Of a stretch of 64,000 nt of DNA, positions 53,263-61,416 are shown piece by piece. Positions within the stretch are counted from its first letter, which is position 1. Every line of letters begins with the position of its first letter. A program made the translations under genes and the position numbers. Source of the DNA: Mesorhizobium sp. B2-1-1 (GTDB taxonomy: Bacteria > Pseudomonadota > Alphaproteobacteria > Rhizobiales > Rhizobiaceae); contig NZ_CP083954.1 in assembly GCF_006442975.2 (NCBI RefSeq), positions 4,781,501 to 4,845,500 on the forward strand, written 5' to 3'. Under the pieces are notes generated by a model. That model worked only from the letters and a program-made list of their open reading frames with translations, did no database searches and was not told where the DNA came from.

Positions 53263-53996
53263 CGACGCCCTCCGGCAGCCGGCGGCGCGAACAGACCGCT
53301 GCCGGCGTTCCAGGAATGCGAGGCCGCCGCGAAGGCCTGCGCATGGCGCGTGCCGCGCAGGCAGCCGCGCAGACGGTAGAGGGCGCTGTAGTAATCGACA
53401 TAGGGGAAGCTGCTCAGGCCCCGCGCCAGCTCGTATTCATGCACCGCCTCGCTCCACGCCTCGAAGCCGTCGCTGACGTCGACCAAATGCTCGGGGCGGA
53501 AACCGTCATCGTCCTCCCAGTTCTCGCCGAACAGCAGCAAGCCCGGCGTAAAGGCGGCATGGTCGCGCGCAACGGTCGGCAAGGCGGCGAAGAAGATGCC
53601 GGTCTGCGTCAGCTTGGCTGCGGCGCGATGGTCCTTGTGCCAGCTGCCGTGCCAATGGGTTATGACCACTTCCGGCTTCAGCTCGCGAATGACATCGCAC
53701 AGTTTCAGCGCCGTCTCGTCATCGGAAGGCAGGAAGGCGTCATGCAGGCCTAGATTGCGCATGGCGACGCCGAGGCGAGCGGCGGCCCTGCCCGCTTCCT
53801 CTTCCTTCTGGGCGCAATAATGCTCGGGGATCAGGCACGGATGGCCCTGCTCGCCCATGCTCAGGTGCAGGAACGTCACCGTGGCGCCCCTCATTACGGC
53901 GGCCGCCGCCAGCGGTCCGGCGATCACCTCGGCATCGAAGGCATGCGCGCCGACGACCAGGATGGATTTGGCGGCATAGATCCTGTCCTCGATCAT
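53259..53996 (-). CDS. PIG-L/LmbE-family deacetylase with variant active site
   Basis: 245 residues from the ATG at 53996 (ATGA overlap with the permease stop). The family removes N-acetyl groups from sugars using zinc held by an AHPDD motif and a later His. Here the motif reads GAHAFDAE: His18 and Asp21 can bind zinc, but the first Asp of AHPDD, the general base in MshB, is Phe20. The downstream THWHGSWHKDHRAA supplies the other His. It is cytoplasmic and sits between transporter and kinase genes, so it may deacetylate an imported amino sugar, perhaps by an altered mechanism. Confidence 0.83.
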   Translation of the reverse strand: MIEDRIYAAKSILVVGAHAFDAEVIAGPLAAAAVMRGATVTFLHLSMGEQGHPCLIPEHYCAQKEEEAGRAAARLGVAMRNLGLHDAFLPSDDETALKLCDVIRELKPEVVITHWHGSWHKDHRAAAKLTQTGIFFAALPTVARDHAAFTPGLLLFGENWEDDDGFRPEHLVDVSDGFEAWSEAVHEYELARGLSSFPYVDYYSALYRLRGCLRGTRHAQAFAAASHSWNAGSGLFAPPAAGGRR

Positions 53997-54850
53997 TTCA
54001 TGCCTCCCCCGGCGCCTACGCCCTCTCGAATCTGGCGGGCGAGCAGACAATACATGATCAGGATCGGCGCCATGGAGATCGCCAGCGAGGCGAACACCAG
54101 GCCCCAATCGGTGCGGTACTGGCCGACGAAGACGCTGATGGCCAGCGGCACGGTCTTGTAGCGGTCGTCGAAGATGAAGATCAGCGGGAAGAAGAAGTCG
54201 TTCCACACGGCGATTGCCGTGAAGATGGCGACGATCGACACCGCTGGCTTCACCATCGGCAGGATGATCTGGAACAGGATGCGGACCTCGCCGGCGCCGT
54301 CCATGCGTGCCGCCTCGTCGAGTTCGGAGGGCAGAACGCGCATGAAATTGGCGAAGATGAAGACGGCGAAGGGAATGCGGATCGCCGAATAGACGAGGAT
54401 CAGTCCGGTCAGGGAATCCAGCAGGCCGAGATTGCGCATCAGCGTGAACAGCTCGACCGAGGCGAGCCTTATCGGCAGCATGATGCCGGACAGGAACAGG
54501 CCGAGCATGATGGCGTTCCAGCCCAGCCGATAGCGGCTGAGCGGATAGGCGGCCATGGCCGAGACGACGATGGTGAGGATGACCGCGCCGGCGGTGACGA
54601 TCAGGCTGTTGATGAAATTGTGGCCGAGGTCGGCGCGCGTCCAGGCGTTGACGAAATTGTCGAAGGCCCAGCTTGCCGGCAGGCCGAGCCGGTTGTCGTA
54701 GATTTCGGCCGTCGACTTGAAGCAGGAGACGACGAGGATGTAGAGCGGCAGCAGCACGGCCGCCGTCCACAGGGCAAGCACCGTCCAGCCGGGCAGCCGC
54801 GAAAGCCGGCGCGAGATCACGGGATTGCCTGCCATGGTCAGCGCGCTCAT
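53993..54850 (-). CDS. Carbohydrate ABC transporter permease (MalG type), amino-sugar operon
   Basis: 285 residues from the ATG at 54850; the open frame continues upstream only over the other permease gene. Six membrane segments, with the EAA loop VLPSELDEAARMDGAGEVRI near residue 190, mark a CUT1 permease. It overlaps the preceding permease and the following deacetylase gene by four bases each. No ATPase gene is found in this operon. Confidence 0.9.
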   Translation of the reverse strand: MSALTMAGNPVISRRLSRLPGWTVLALWTAAVLLPLYILVVSCFKSTAEIYDNRLGLPASWAFDNFVNAWTRADLGHNFINSLIVTAGAVILTIVVSAMAAYPLSRYRLGWNAIMLGLFLSGIMLPIRLASVELFTLMRNLGLLDSLTGLILVYSAIRIPFAVFIFANFMRVLPSELDEAARMDGAGEVRILFQIILPMVKPAVSIVAIFTAIAVWNDFFFPLIFIFDDRYKTVPLAISVFVGQYRTDWGLVFASLAISMAPILIMYCLLARQIREGVGAGGGMK

Positions 54851-55779
54851 AGCTGCACCGTGCGGCGGTCGAAGAAACGCAGCATCAACAGCGTGCCGAC
54901 GCTGAGGATGAGGAACAGCATGGTGCCCAACGCCAGCGCTAGGCCGATGTCGGTGATGCCGACGGCGCCCTCCGCGCCGAAGGCCAGCCTGTAGAAATAG
55001 GTCACCAGCGTGTCGGTCGAATAGCTCGGATTGCCCTGCACGCCTTGCATCACATAGACGATGTCGAACTGGTTGAAGGTGTTGATAAAGGACAAAGTCG
55101 TCAGCGTGCCCAGCGCCGGCATCAGCAAGGGCAGCGCGACGGAGAACAGCATGCGCGCATTGCCGGCGCCGTCGAGTTTCGCCGCCTCGAAGATCTGGCC
55201 CGAAATCTGCCGCAGGCCCGCCGTGTAGATCAGCACCGGCAGGCCCATCCAGTTCCAGGCGTCGACGGCGACCAGCATGGCCAGCGCGGTGTGGCTGTTG
55301 CCAAGCACGGTCAGGCTGCCCTGGTGCAGGCCAAGCCCGTTCAGCGCCCATTCGACCACGCCGCCCGGCGCCAGGAGCAGGCGCCACAGCGCACCGACGA
55401 TGACCGGGCTCAGCACCGCGGGGAAGAAAAAAACCGACTGGAAGAAGGCCGCACCTCGATCACGCAGGAACAGCAGCCAGGCGAACAGCAGTCCGATGCC
55501 GTTCTGGAAGACCATGATGCCGAAGAACCAGGCGGTGTTGTGCCAGAGCGCGCCGTAGAGCCTGGCGCTACTGGGGAAAACGAACAGGCGCGAAAAATTC
55601 GACAGGCCGGCGAACTCGGTGATGCGCAGCCCCTTCCAGATGAAGAAGCTGCCCCACAGCGACATCGCCAAGGGATAGAGGACGAACAGGGCGTAGACGG
55701 CCAGCGCCGGCAGGATGAAAAGCACGGCCATGCGCTGCTGCGTTCGCTTCAGGCTGCTTTTGCGGCGACGATCGATCAT
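54847..55779 (-). CDS. Carbohydrate ABC transporter permease (MalF type), amino-sugar operon
   Basis: 310 residues from the ATG at 55779. A basic cytoplasmic N-terminus (MIDRRRKSSLKRTQQR) precedes six membrane segments; the EAA loop is ISGQIFEAAKLDGAGNARML near residue 215. It partners the next permease and is separated from the binding-protein gene by 50 bases that hold a hairpin. Confidence 0.9.
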   Translation of the reverse strand: MIDRRRKSSLKRTQQRMAVLFILPALAVYALFVLYPLAMSLWGSFFIWKGLRITEFAGLSNFSRLFVFPSSARLYGALWHNTAWFFGIMVFQNGIGLLFAWLLFLRDRGAAFFQSVFFFPAVLSPVIVGALWRLLLAPGGVVEWALNGLGLHQGSLTVLGNSHTALAMLVAVDAWNWMGLPVLIYTAGLRQISGQIFEAAKLDGAGNARMLFSVALPLLMPALGTLTTLSFINTFNQFDIVYVMQGVQGNPSYSTDTLVTYFYRLAFGAEGAVGITDIGLALALGTMLFLILSVGTLLMLRFFDRRTVQL

Positions 55780-55799
55780 GCGTGGCTTGCCCGGTGGGA

Positions 55800-55822
55800 G
55801 GCCGGCCGCATTGCGGCCGGCC
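55800..55822 (-). terminator. Intra-operon hairpin after the binding-protein gene
   Basis: GGCCGGCCGC (55800-55809) pairs with GCGGCCGGCC (55813-55822) around a 3-base loop, 7 bases after the binding-protein stop. No T-run follows. The position matches the hairpin at 12654-12683 in the polyol operon. Confidence 0.55.
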
Positions 55823-55829
55823 CGGCTCC

Positions 55830-57098
55830 TTACTGCTTCGGCTTGAACCAGGTGGCGACGGCGGCCTGCATGTCGGCCGCCAGCTTCTCCGGTGCGATGT
55901 TGCCTTCGACCATGTCGATGATCTCCGCTTGCAGGACGGAAGAGGCGGTCGGCGACTGCCAGCGGAAGCCGACCAGCGTCAGGTAAGGCGTCGAGTTCTT
56001 CGACATCTCCATCATCTCGGCCAATACCGGGTCCTTCACCGTGACATCGGTGCGGGCCGGCGGCCAGCCGAGTTCGTCGGCGAACATTTGCGCGAATTCG
56101 GCCGAGGCCATGAAGTCCAGCACCTTGATCGCGGCTTCCTTGTTCGCGCTTTCGGAGACGAGGCCGTAGGAGCCGTCCGAGAAGGCCGAGGTGTAGAGCT
56201 TTGCCCCCGCATCGTCGGCGGGGAACGGGAAGATCGAGAATTTCAGCTTCGGGTTCTGCGATTTGAAGCTGCCATTCTCGAACGAACCGCCAAGGAACAT
56301 CGCGGCCTTGCCACCAATGAACTGCTGCGTGGCGGTGGTGTAGTCGATCCCGGCGAAGCCGTCGGGGAAATAAGGCTTCAGCTCGGCGAAGCGCTTCAGC
56401 GCCGCGACATAGCGCGGATCCTCGAAGGTCGCCTTGCCGGTCATCATCTCGTCGTAAAAGCCGGGGCCGTAGACGGTCGGGCCGATGACGCCGACGCCGA
56501 TCTCCAGCTCCCACGCCGAGCCGTTGGCGCCGCCGGTGGCGATCGGCGTGATGCCGGCCGCCTTCAGCTTGTCGCAGGCGGCGACGAAATCCTTGTAGGT
56601 CTTGGGGACCTCGATGCCCTGCGCGGCAAAGATATCCTTGTTGTAGAAGACGCCCATCATCGGCACCGAATAGGGCACGCCGTAGAGCTTGCCGTCGGCG
56701 CGGCCGCGCGCGCCGCCAAGGGCTGCGTCCGGCATGCTCTTCAGTTCCGGCACGCTCTCGTCGAGCGCGTCGAGATAGCCCGCCTCGACGAAAGGCTGCA
56801 ATTCGCCATAGGCCTTGAGCTGGGCGATGTCGGGCCCGCGCCCGCCACGCAACGCCGTGCTCAGGCGGTTCTGGTAGTCGGCATCCGGCGTGAACTGGAT
56901 GTTGACCTTGATGCCTGGGTTCTTGGCCTCGAAGGCATCGAAGATGCGGCGCATCGCGGCTTCGTCCTCGGTGCGCCAGCTCCACAGCGTCACCGTGCTG
57001 TCGGCCCGCGCCGGCAGGCTGGTGAACAGGCCAGCGCAGGCGGCAAGGCCGCCGATCAGGCCAAGGGCTGCGCGTCGGTGAATTGAAAGCATGCTCAT
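55830..57098 (-). CDS. Periplasmic sugar-binding protein (family 1), amino-sugar operon
   Basis: 422 residues. The signal peptide ends near ARA-DS (residue about 33). The mature protein starts STVTLWSWRTEDEAAMRRIF and shows the SBP_bac_1 signature GKLYGVPYSVPMMGVFYNKD. It is the first gene of a seven-gene operon that contains a deacetylase, a ROK kinase, a GntR regulator and a SIS enzyme, so an N-acetylated amino sugar or oligosaccharide is a reasonable ligand guess. Confidence 0.9.
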   Translation of the reverse strand: MSMLSIHRRAALGLIGGLAACAGLFTSLPARADSTVTLWSWRTEDEAAMRRIFDAFEAKNPGIKVNIQFTPDADYQNRLSTALRGGRGPDIAQLKAYGELQPFVEAGYLDALDESVPELKSMPDAALGGARGRADGKLYGVPYSVPMMGVFYNKDIFAAQGIEVPKTYKDFVAACDKLKAAGITPIATGGANGSAWELEIGVGVIGPTVYGPGFYDEMMTGKATFEDPRYVAALKRFAELKPYFPDGFAGIDYTTATQQFIGGKAAMFLGGSFENGSFKSQNPKLKFSIFPFPADDAGAKLYTSAFSDGSYGLVSESANKEAAIKVLDFMASAEFAQMFADELGWPPARTDVTVKDPVLAEMMEMSKNSTPYLTLVGFRWQSPTASSVLQAEIIDMVEGNIAPEKLAADMQAAVATWFKPKQ

Positions 57099-57419
57099 TG
57101 CCAGTCTCCCATTTTTATCTGTCCTTGGCGTCCCGCGGCCCTATCGACGCCGCGGAGAGTCATTCCTCAGGAAAGTCATTATAACGACATAGCAGCCTCC
57201 GCAAGAGGTCTGACACTCCCTCCGGGAACGGCTGGGCTAAGCCAATCAACCATGATTCCTTCACAGCTAACTGTATTTCCACCGTAAATTTCGTATGTGA
57301 ACGGACAGCAGAGAAATCAGGGACAGCGCCATGCGCAGCTTTTTCGCAATCGGGCCCTTGCGCCAATGCTTCATGTTGTCATAACGTCATCGTGATCGCT
57401 AGCCTGAGGGAGGATGAGG
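57099..57419. promoter_or_regulatory. Divergent promoter region of two ABC operons
   Basis: About 320 bases without a gene, between two divergent binding-protein genes. A near-dyad GTCATTATAACGAC lies at 57175-57188 and a related CATAACGTCAT at 57380-57390, one close to each gene; they share the core ATAACGnCAT. These may be sites of a common regulator, possibly the GntR protein. No confident -35/-10 pair was picked. Confidence 0.4.
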
Positions 57420-58712
57420 ATGTCTCTTGCCTGGACTTCGAAACTGGCTCTGGCCGCGAGCCTGGCCATCCTGCCCGCCAGCGGCTGGGCGCAGTCGGTC
57501 AACATCTCCTATCTCACCCATTGGTCGCCGGAGACGGTCGCATTGCTGGAAGCGGCGGCCAAGGACTATGCGAAGACAAATCCAGATGTCAGCGTCACCG
57601 TGCGCGCCGTTCCCTTCGGCGATCTCCTGACCACGCTGCGCTCCCAGGGCGGCGGCGCGGACGGTCCCACGATCGGCGGCATCTACGATCTCTGGTTGCC
57701 TGAGCTCGCCCGCGACAAGCTCGTCGCGCCCGCCCCCGACCCTGTCGCCGAAGAGGTCAAGGGAGCATGGCCCGCTGGCGTGGTGAGCGCCGCGTCGGTC
57801 GGCGGCAAGCTCTACGGCATTCCCAACGAGATCGACGTCTACGCGCTGAACTACAACAAGGCACTGTTCAAGCAGGCCGGCATTACTGCTGCGCCGAAGA
57901 CCTGGGACGAGTTCAAGGAGGCGGCGAAGAAGCTGACCAACAAGGATGCCGGCCAGCAGGGTTTCGGCATGATCAATTCCTGGGCGGCGGGCGTCGTCCA
58001 CCCCTTCGCCTCGCTGCTGGTCTCCAATGGCGGCGACCTGGTCAAGGACGGCAAGCCGGCGCTGGACACTCCGCAGGCCGCGCAGACCTTCCAGCTCTAT
58101 GAGGATCTCATCAAATCGGGCGCCAGCGTGCCGGCCATGGCGACGGCAGACGCCAACACCACCGGCCCCTTCCTCGACAATTTCGTCTCCGGCAAGACCG
58201 GCATGATCATCATGGCCAATTGGTGGGAAAGCGCGCTGAAGGCAGGCATGGGCGACAGGTTCGCGGATATCGCCACCGCACCAATCCCCGTCGGCCCGAG
58301 CGGCGACAAGCCGCATTCGATCTCCTATTCCTGGATGACCGTGGTCAACGGCAATGCCGGCGAGGCCGAGCGGAAGGCCGCATGGGAATTCCTGGCCTGG
58401 CTCAACAATCCGAAATCCGGCAAGAACGGCGCCTCGGCGATGTCCGACATATTGATGTCGATGGGCATCCTGCCCTCGCGCAGCTCCGATATCGAGGCCC
58501 ACAAGGACAAGCTCGGCTCGGAATTCCTGTCGGGCTATGTCAGCGTGCTGGCCGACGCCAAGCCCTTCCCGGTCGTGCCGGGCGGACAGGAGTTCTCGGA
58601 ATCCCTGCAGCAGACGCTGGAGGCGTTGCAGTATGGCCAGGTCTCGGCCAAGGATGCGCAGGCGACGGCGCAAGCGGACGCCGCCTCGATCCTGGAGCGC
58701 GCCGCCAAGTAG
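57420..58712 (+). CDS. Periplasmic sugar-binding protein (family 1)
   Basis: 430 residues from the ATG at 57420, which has GAGGGAGG 6 bases upstream; an ATG at 57414 abuts that site and is less likely. The signal peptide ends near GWA-QS. The mature part starts NISYLTHWSPETVALLEAAA, with GGKLYGIPNEIDVYALNYNK typical of SBP_bac_1. It is divergent from another binding-protein gene and heads a three-gene importer operon. The ligand is not evident, as no catabolic enzyme is cotranscribed. Confidence 0.9.
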   Translation: MSLAWTSKLALAASLAILPASGWAQSVNISYLTHWSPETVALLEAAAKDYAKTNPDVSVTVRAVPFGDLLTTLRSQGGGADGPTIGGIYDLWLPELARDKLVAPAPDPVAEEVKGAWPAGVVSAASVGGKLYGIPNEIDVYALNYNKALFKQAGITAAPKTWDEFKEAAKKLTNKDAGQQGFGMINSWAAGVVHPFASLLVSNGGDLVKDGKPALDTPQAAQTFQLYEDLIKSGASVPAMATADANTTGPFLDNFVSGKTGMIIMANWWESALKAGMGDRFADIATAPIPVGPSGDKPHSISYSWMTVVNGNAGEAERKAAWEFLAWLNNPKSGKNGASAMSDILMSMGILPSRSSDIEAHKDKLGSEFLSGYVSVLADAKPFPVVPGGQEFSESLQQTLEALQYGQVSAKDAQATAQADAASILERAAK

Positions 58713-58720
58713 ACTGAACC

Positions 58721-59611
58721 ATGATCAACAGGTACCGTGCCTCGGCGGGCATCATGCTGGCGCCCGCCGTGACGCTGATCGGCATCTTCATCCTGTTGCC
58801 GATGCTGCTCACCGTCTGGCTATCCTTCCAGGACTGGTCGACGCAGACGCCTTTTTCCAATGCGGCCTTCATTGGCTTCGACAATTTTCGCGAGATTTTC
58901 GGCGCCTCATCGGTCGGACGCGACTTCAAGGGCGCGTTGATCAACACCTCCATCTACACCGCGCTTTCCGTCATCCTCATCCTGCCGCTCTCGGTCGCCT
59001 TCGGGCTGATGGTCCACCAGCACGATGTTGGCGGCGGCACGGCGCTGCGGACCGTGCTGTTTTCCACCTATATGGTACCGATGATCGCGGTGGCGCTGGT
59101 GTGGTCGAAACTCTATTCGCCTGGTGAAGGGCCGCTGAATCAGATGCTCGGCCTGATCGGCGTCGGCCCGCAGCCCTTTCTGTCGTCCCCGCGCTCGGCG
59201 CTGATCTCGATCGTCCTGCTCAATGTGTGGCAGCAGGTCGGCTATTTCACGGTGCTGGCGATTGCGGGGCTGACCCAGATTTCCGGCAGCCTCTACGAGG
59301 CGGCAAAACTCGACGGCGCCAACCGGTTCGAGCAGTTCCGCTTCATCACCTTGCCGTTGCTGCGGCGCACACTCCTGTTCAGCGCGGTGATCGCCATCAT
59401 CAACGCCGTGCAGGTGTTCGAGCCGGTGGCGCTGATCACGCAGGGCGGGCCGGTCGGCTCGACCAATGTCTTGACCTATCACATACGCCGCGTCGGCATC
59501 GAGCGCGCGCAGGGCGGACTGGGTTCGGCCATGGCCGTCATGCTGATGCTGTCGCTGATCGTCGTGGTCTGCGCTCTGTTCGCCTTTGCCAACCGGAAGG
59601 ATCAGGAATGA
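58721..59611 (+). CDS. Carbohydrate ABC transporter permease (MalF type)
   Basis: 296 residues, starting 8 bases after the binding-protein stop. It has six membrane segments and the EAA loop ISGSLYEAAKLDGANRFEQF near residue 195. Its stop overlaps the start of the second permease (ATGA). Confidence 0.9.
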   Translation: MINRYRASAGIMLAPAVTLIGIFILLPMLLTVWLSFQDWSTQTPFSNAAFIGFDNFREIFGASSVGRDFKGALINTSIYTALSVILILPLSVAFGLMVHQHDVGGGTALRTVLFSTYMVPMIAVALVWSKLYSPGEGPLNQMLGLIGVGPQPFLSSPRSALISIVLLNVWQQVGYFTVLAIAGLTQISGSLYEAAKLDGANRFEQFRFITLPLLRRTLLFSAVIAIINAVQVFEPVALITQGGPVGSTNVLTYHIRRVGIERAQGGLGSAMAVMLMLSLIVVVCALFAFANRKDQE

Positions 59612-60471
59612 GCGCGGGATCGTCGAGCCGGTTGCCGCGCAGACGCCCCGCCGGCCGCAAGGCGCTGCTGGCCACGCTCATGCTGCTCGTGGCCGTGGCG
59701 TCGGCCTTTCCGCTGGTTTGGATGGTTCTGTCCAGTCTCAAGACTCCGGCCGAGAGCATGCAGGTGCCGCCGGTGTGGATCCCGCACACGCCGAGCCTCG
59801 ACGCCTACGGGAAAGTTTCGGGCGTGGTCAATGTCGGCCGTTCTATGTGGAATTCCCTGGTCATCGCCTCGATCACCACAGCCGGTATCCTCATCACCAG
59901 CATGATGGCCGGCTACGCCTTCGCCAAATACCACTTCCCCGGCCGCTCGCTTTTGTTCTCGGTGCTGATCGCGACCATGTTCCTGCCGCCGATCGTGACG
60001 CTGATCCCGCTCTATCGCCTCGTCGGCTCGATCGGCCTCAATGCCAGCCTCGCCGGCATCATCGTGCCCAACCTCGCCAATGCCTTCGGTATCTTCCTGA
60101 TGCGCCAGTTCATTGCAAGCGTGCCTGACGATCTGATCGACGCTGCGCGCATGGACGGCGCCTCCGAACTGCTGATCCTGTTCAAGATCGTGGCGCCCAG
60201 CGTGGCGCCGGCGATCGCGGCATTGGCGCTGTTTGCCTTCGTCTATCACTGGAACAGCTATCTGTGGCCGCTGACCGTGCTGCAAGGCAACGCCGACGCC
60301 TATCCGATCGTCATCAGCCTCAGCCGGCTGTTGAGTTACAACAGAGGCGCCGTCAACACCGGGTTGGTGATGGCCGGCGCGACGCTTGCCGTGCTGCCGC
60401 CGCTCATCCTCTTCGTCCTGCTGCAGCGCTTTTTCGTCGATTCCATCGTCGGCTCGGCGATCAAGGGGTAG
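59608..60471 (+). CDS. Carbohydrate ABC transporter permease (MalG type)
   Basis: 287 residues from the ATG at 59608, with AGGA 5 bases upstream (ATCAGGA). Six membrane segments and the EAA loop VPDDLIDAARMDGASELLIL near residue 180 are present. The final 11 bases overlap the 3' end of the convergent hydrolase gene. No ATP-binding subunit follows, so this importer also depends on an ATPase encoded elsewhere. Confidence 0.9.
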   Translation: MSAGSSSRLPRRRPAGRKALLATLMLLVAVASAFPLVWMVLSSLKTPAESMQVPPVWIPHTPSLDAYGKVSGVVNVGRSMWNSLVIASITTAGILITSMMAGYAFAKYHFPGRSLLFSVLIATMFLPPIVTLIPLYRLVGSIGLNASLAGIIVPNLANAFGIFLMRQFIASVPDDLIDAARMDGASELLILFKIVAPSVAPAIAALALFAFVYHWNSYLWPLTVLQGNADAYPIVISLSRLLSYNRGAVNTGLVMAGATLAVLPPLILFVLLQRFFVDSIVGSAIKG

Positions 60472-61366
60472 CCGCGCTCAAAGGTTTCTGCCCCGGAGGA
60501 GGCGACGCGACAAAATCGCGGATCAGCGCGACCACCGCCTCCGGCTGTTCGATGCAGGGAATATGGCCGGCATTAGGAATGATTTCAAAGCGGGCGCCGG
60601 GGATCAGCGCTGCCAGCGAGCGGACGAGATCGGGCGGTGTCGAGCCGTCCTGGTCGCCGACCATGCAAAGTGTCGGCACCGCGATACGCCGCGCGGCCTC
60701 GGTGAGGTCGGCGTCGCGGACCGCCATGCATGTCCCGATGTAACCCGGCAGCGCCTGCCTGGTCAGCATATTGCGGCAACCGGCAAGGTCGGCCGCACGC
60801 GCGGCATGGAAGCCGGGCGTGAACCATGCTTCCATCACACCGTCGGCTATCGCCTCGATCCCGTCGCGCTCGACGGTGGCGATACGCTTATTCCAGCTCT
60901 CGTCCGTGCCGATCTTGTGCGCCGTGTCGGACAGGATCAGAGCCTCAACGCAGCTGGGATGACGGGTATAGAGCCGCTGCGCGATCAAGCCACCGACCGA
61001 CAGGCCGAACAGCACGACCCTGCCGAGATCGAAATGATCGATGAGGCCCAGGAGATCGTCGACATGATCATCGATCGACCGGATGCCGCTGCCGATATCG
61101 GAAAGTCCGTGGCCGCGCTTGTCGTAGACCAGCAGAGGCATGTCACCGCTTAATTGCGAGATGACATCGTCCCAGATGCGCAAATCGGTACCCAGCGAAT
61201 TGATGAAGATCACCGGCCGCGCGGTGCCGGTCGCCTCGACATAGCGGTGGTGCAGCGCAAGGCCGCCAATGGTGACGAACGGCACGATTTCGACCCTCCC
61301 GGCTCCCACAGTGCATGAGGCATCTGGTTGGGTAAAATGATATTTTGAGGCATCGTTGTAGGACAT
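60461..61366 (-). CDS. Alpha/beta hydrolase, 3-oxoadipate enol-lactonase-like (PcaD)
   Basis: 301 residues from the ATG at 61366; a further upstream ATG at 61417 would overlap the divergent gene. The family features are VIFINSLGTDLRIWDDVI (oxyanion), YDKRGHGLSD, the nucleophile elbow LFGLSVGGLIAQ, an Asp in GDQDGSTPPD and His in PNAGHIPCIEQPE. PcaD opens enol-lactones in aromatic degradation, but no other pca gene is near, so a related lactonase or esterase role is equally possible. The first 35 or so residues are an unusual extension before the typical VPFVTIGG start. Confidence 0.8.
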   Translation of the reverse strand: MSYNDASKYHFTQPDASCTVGAGRVEIVPFVTIGGLALHHRYVEATGTARPVIFINSLGTDLRIWDDVISQLSGDMPLLVYDKRGHGLSDIGSGIRSIDDHVDDLLGLIDHFDLGRVVLFGLSVGGLIAQRLYTRHPSCVEALILSDTAHKIGTDESWNKRIATVERDGIEAIADGVMEAWFTPGFHAARAADLAGCRNMLTRQALPGYIGTCMAVRDADLTEAARRIAVPTLCMVGDQDGSTPPDLVRSLAALIPGARFEIIPNAGHIPCIEQPEAVVALIRDFVASPPPGQKPLSAATP

Positions 61367-61416
61367 CGGCCGTTCTGGCACACCGGTCTTGCGCGAACCA
61401 CAATGACGGACGACCA

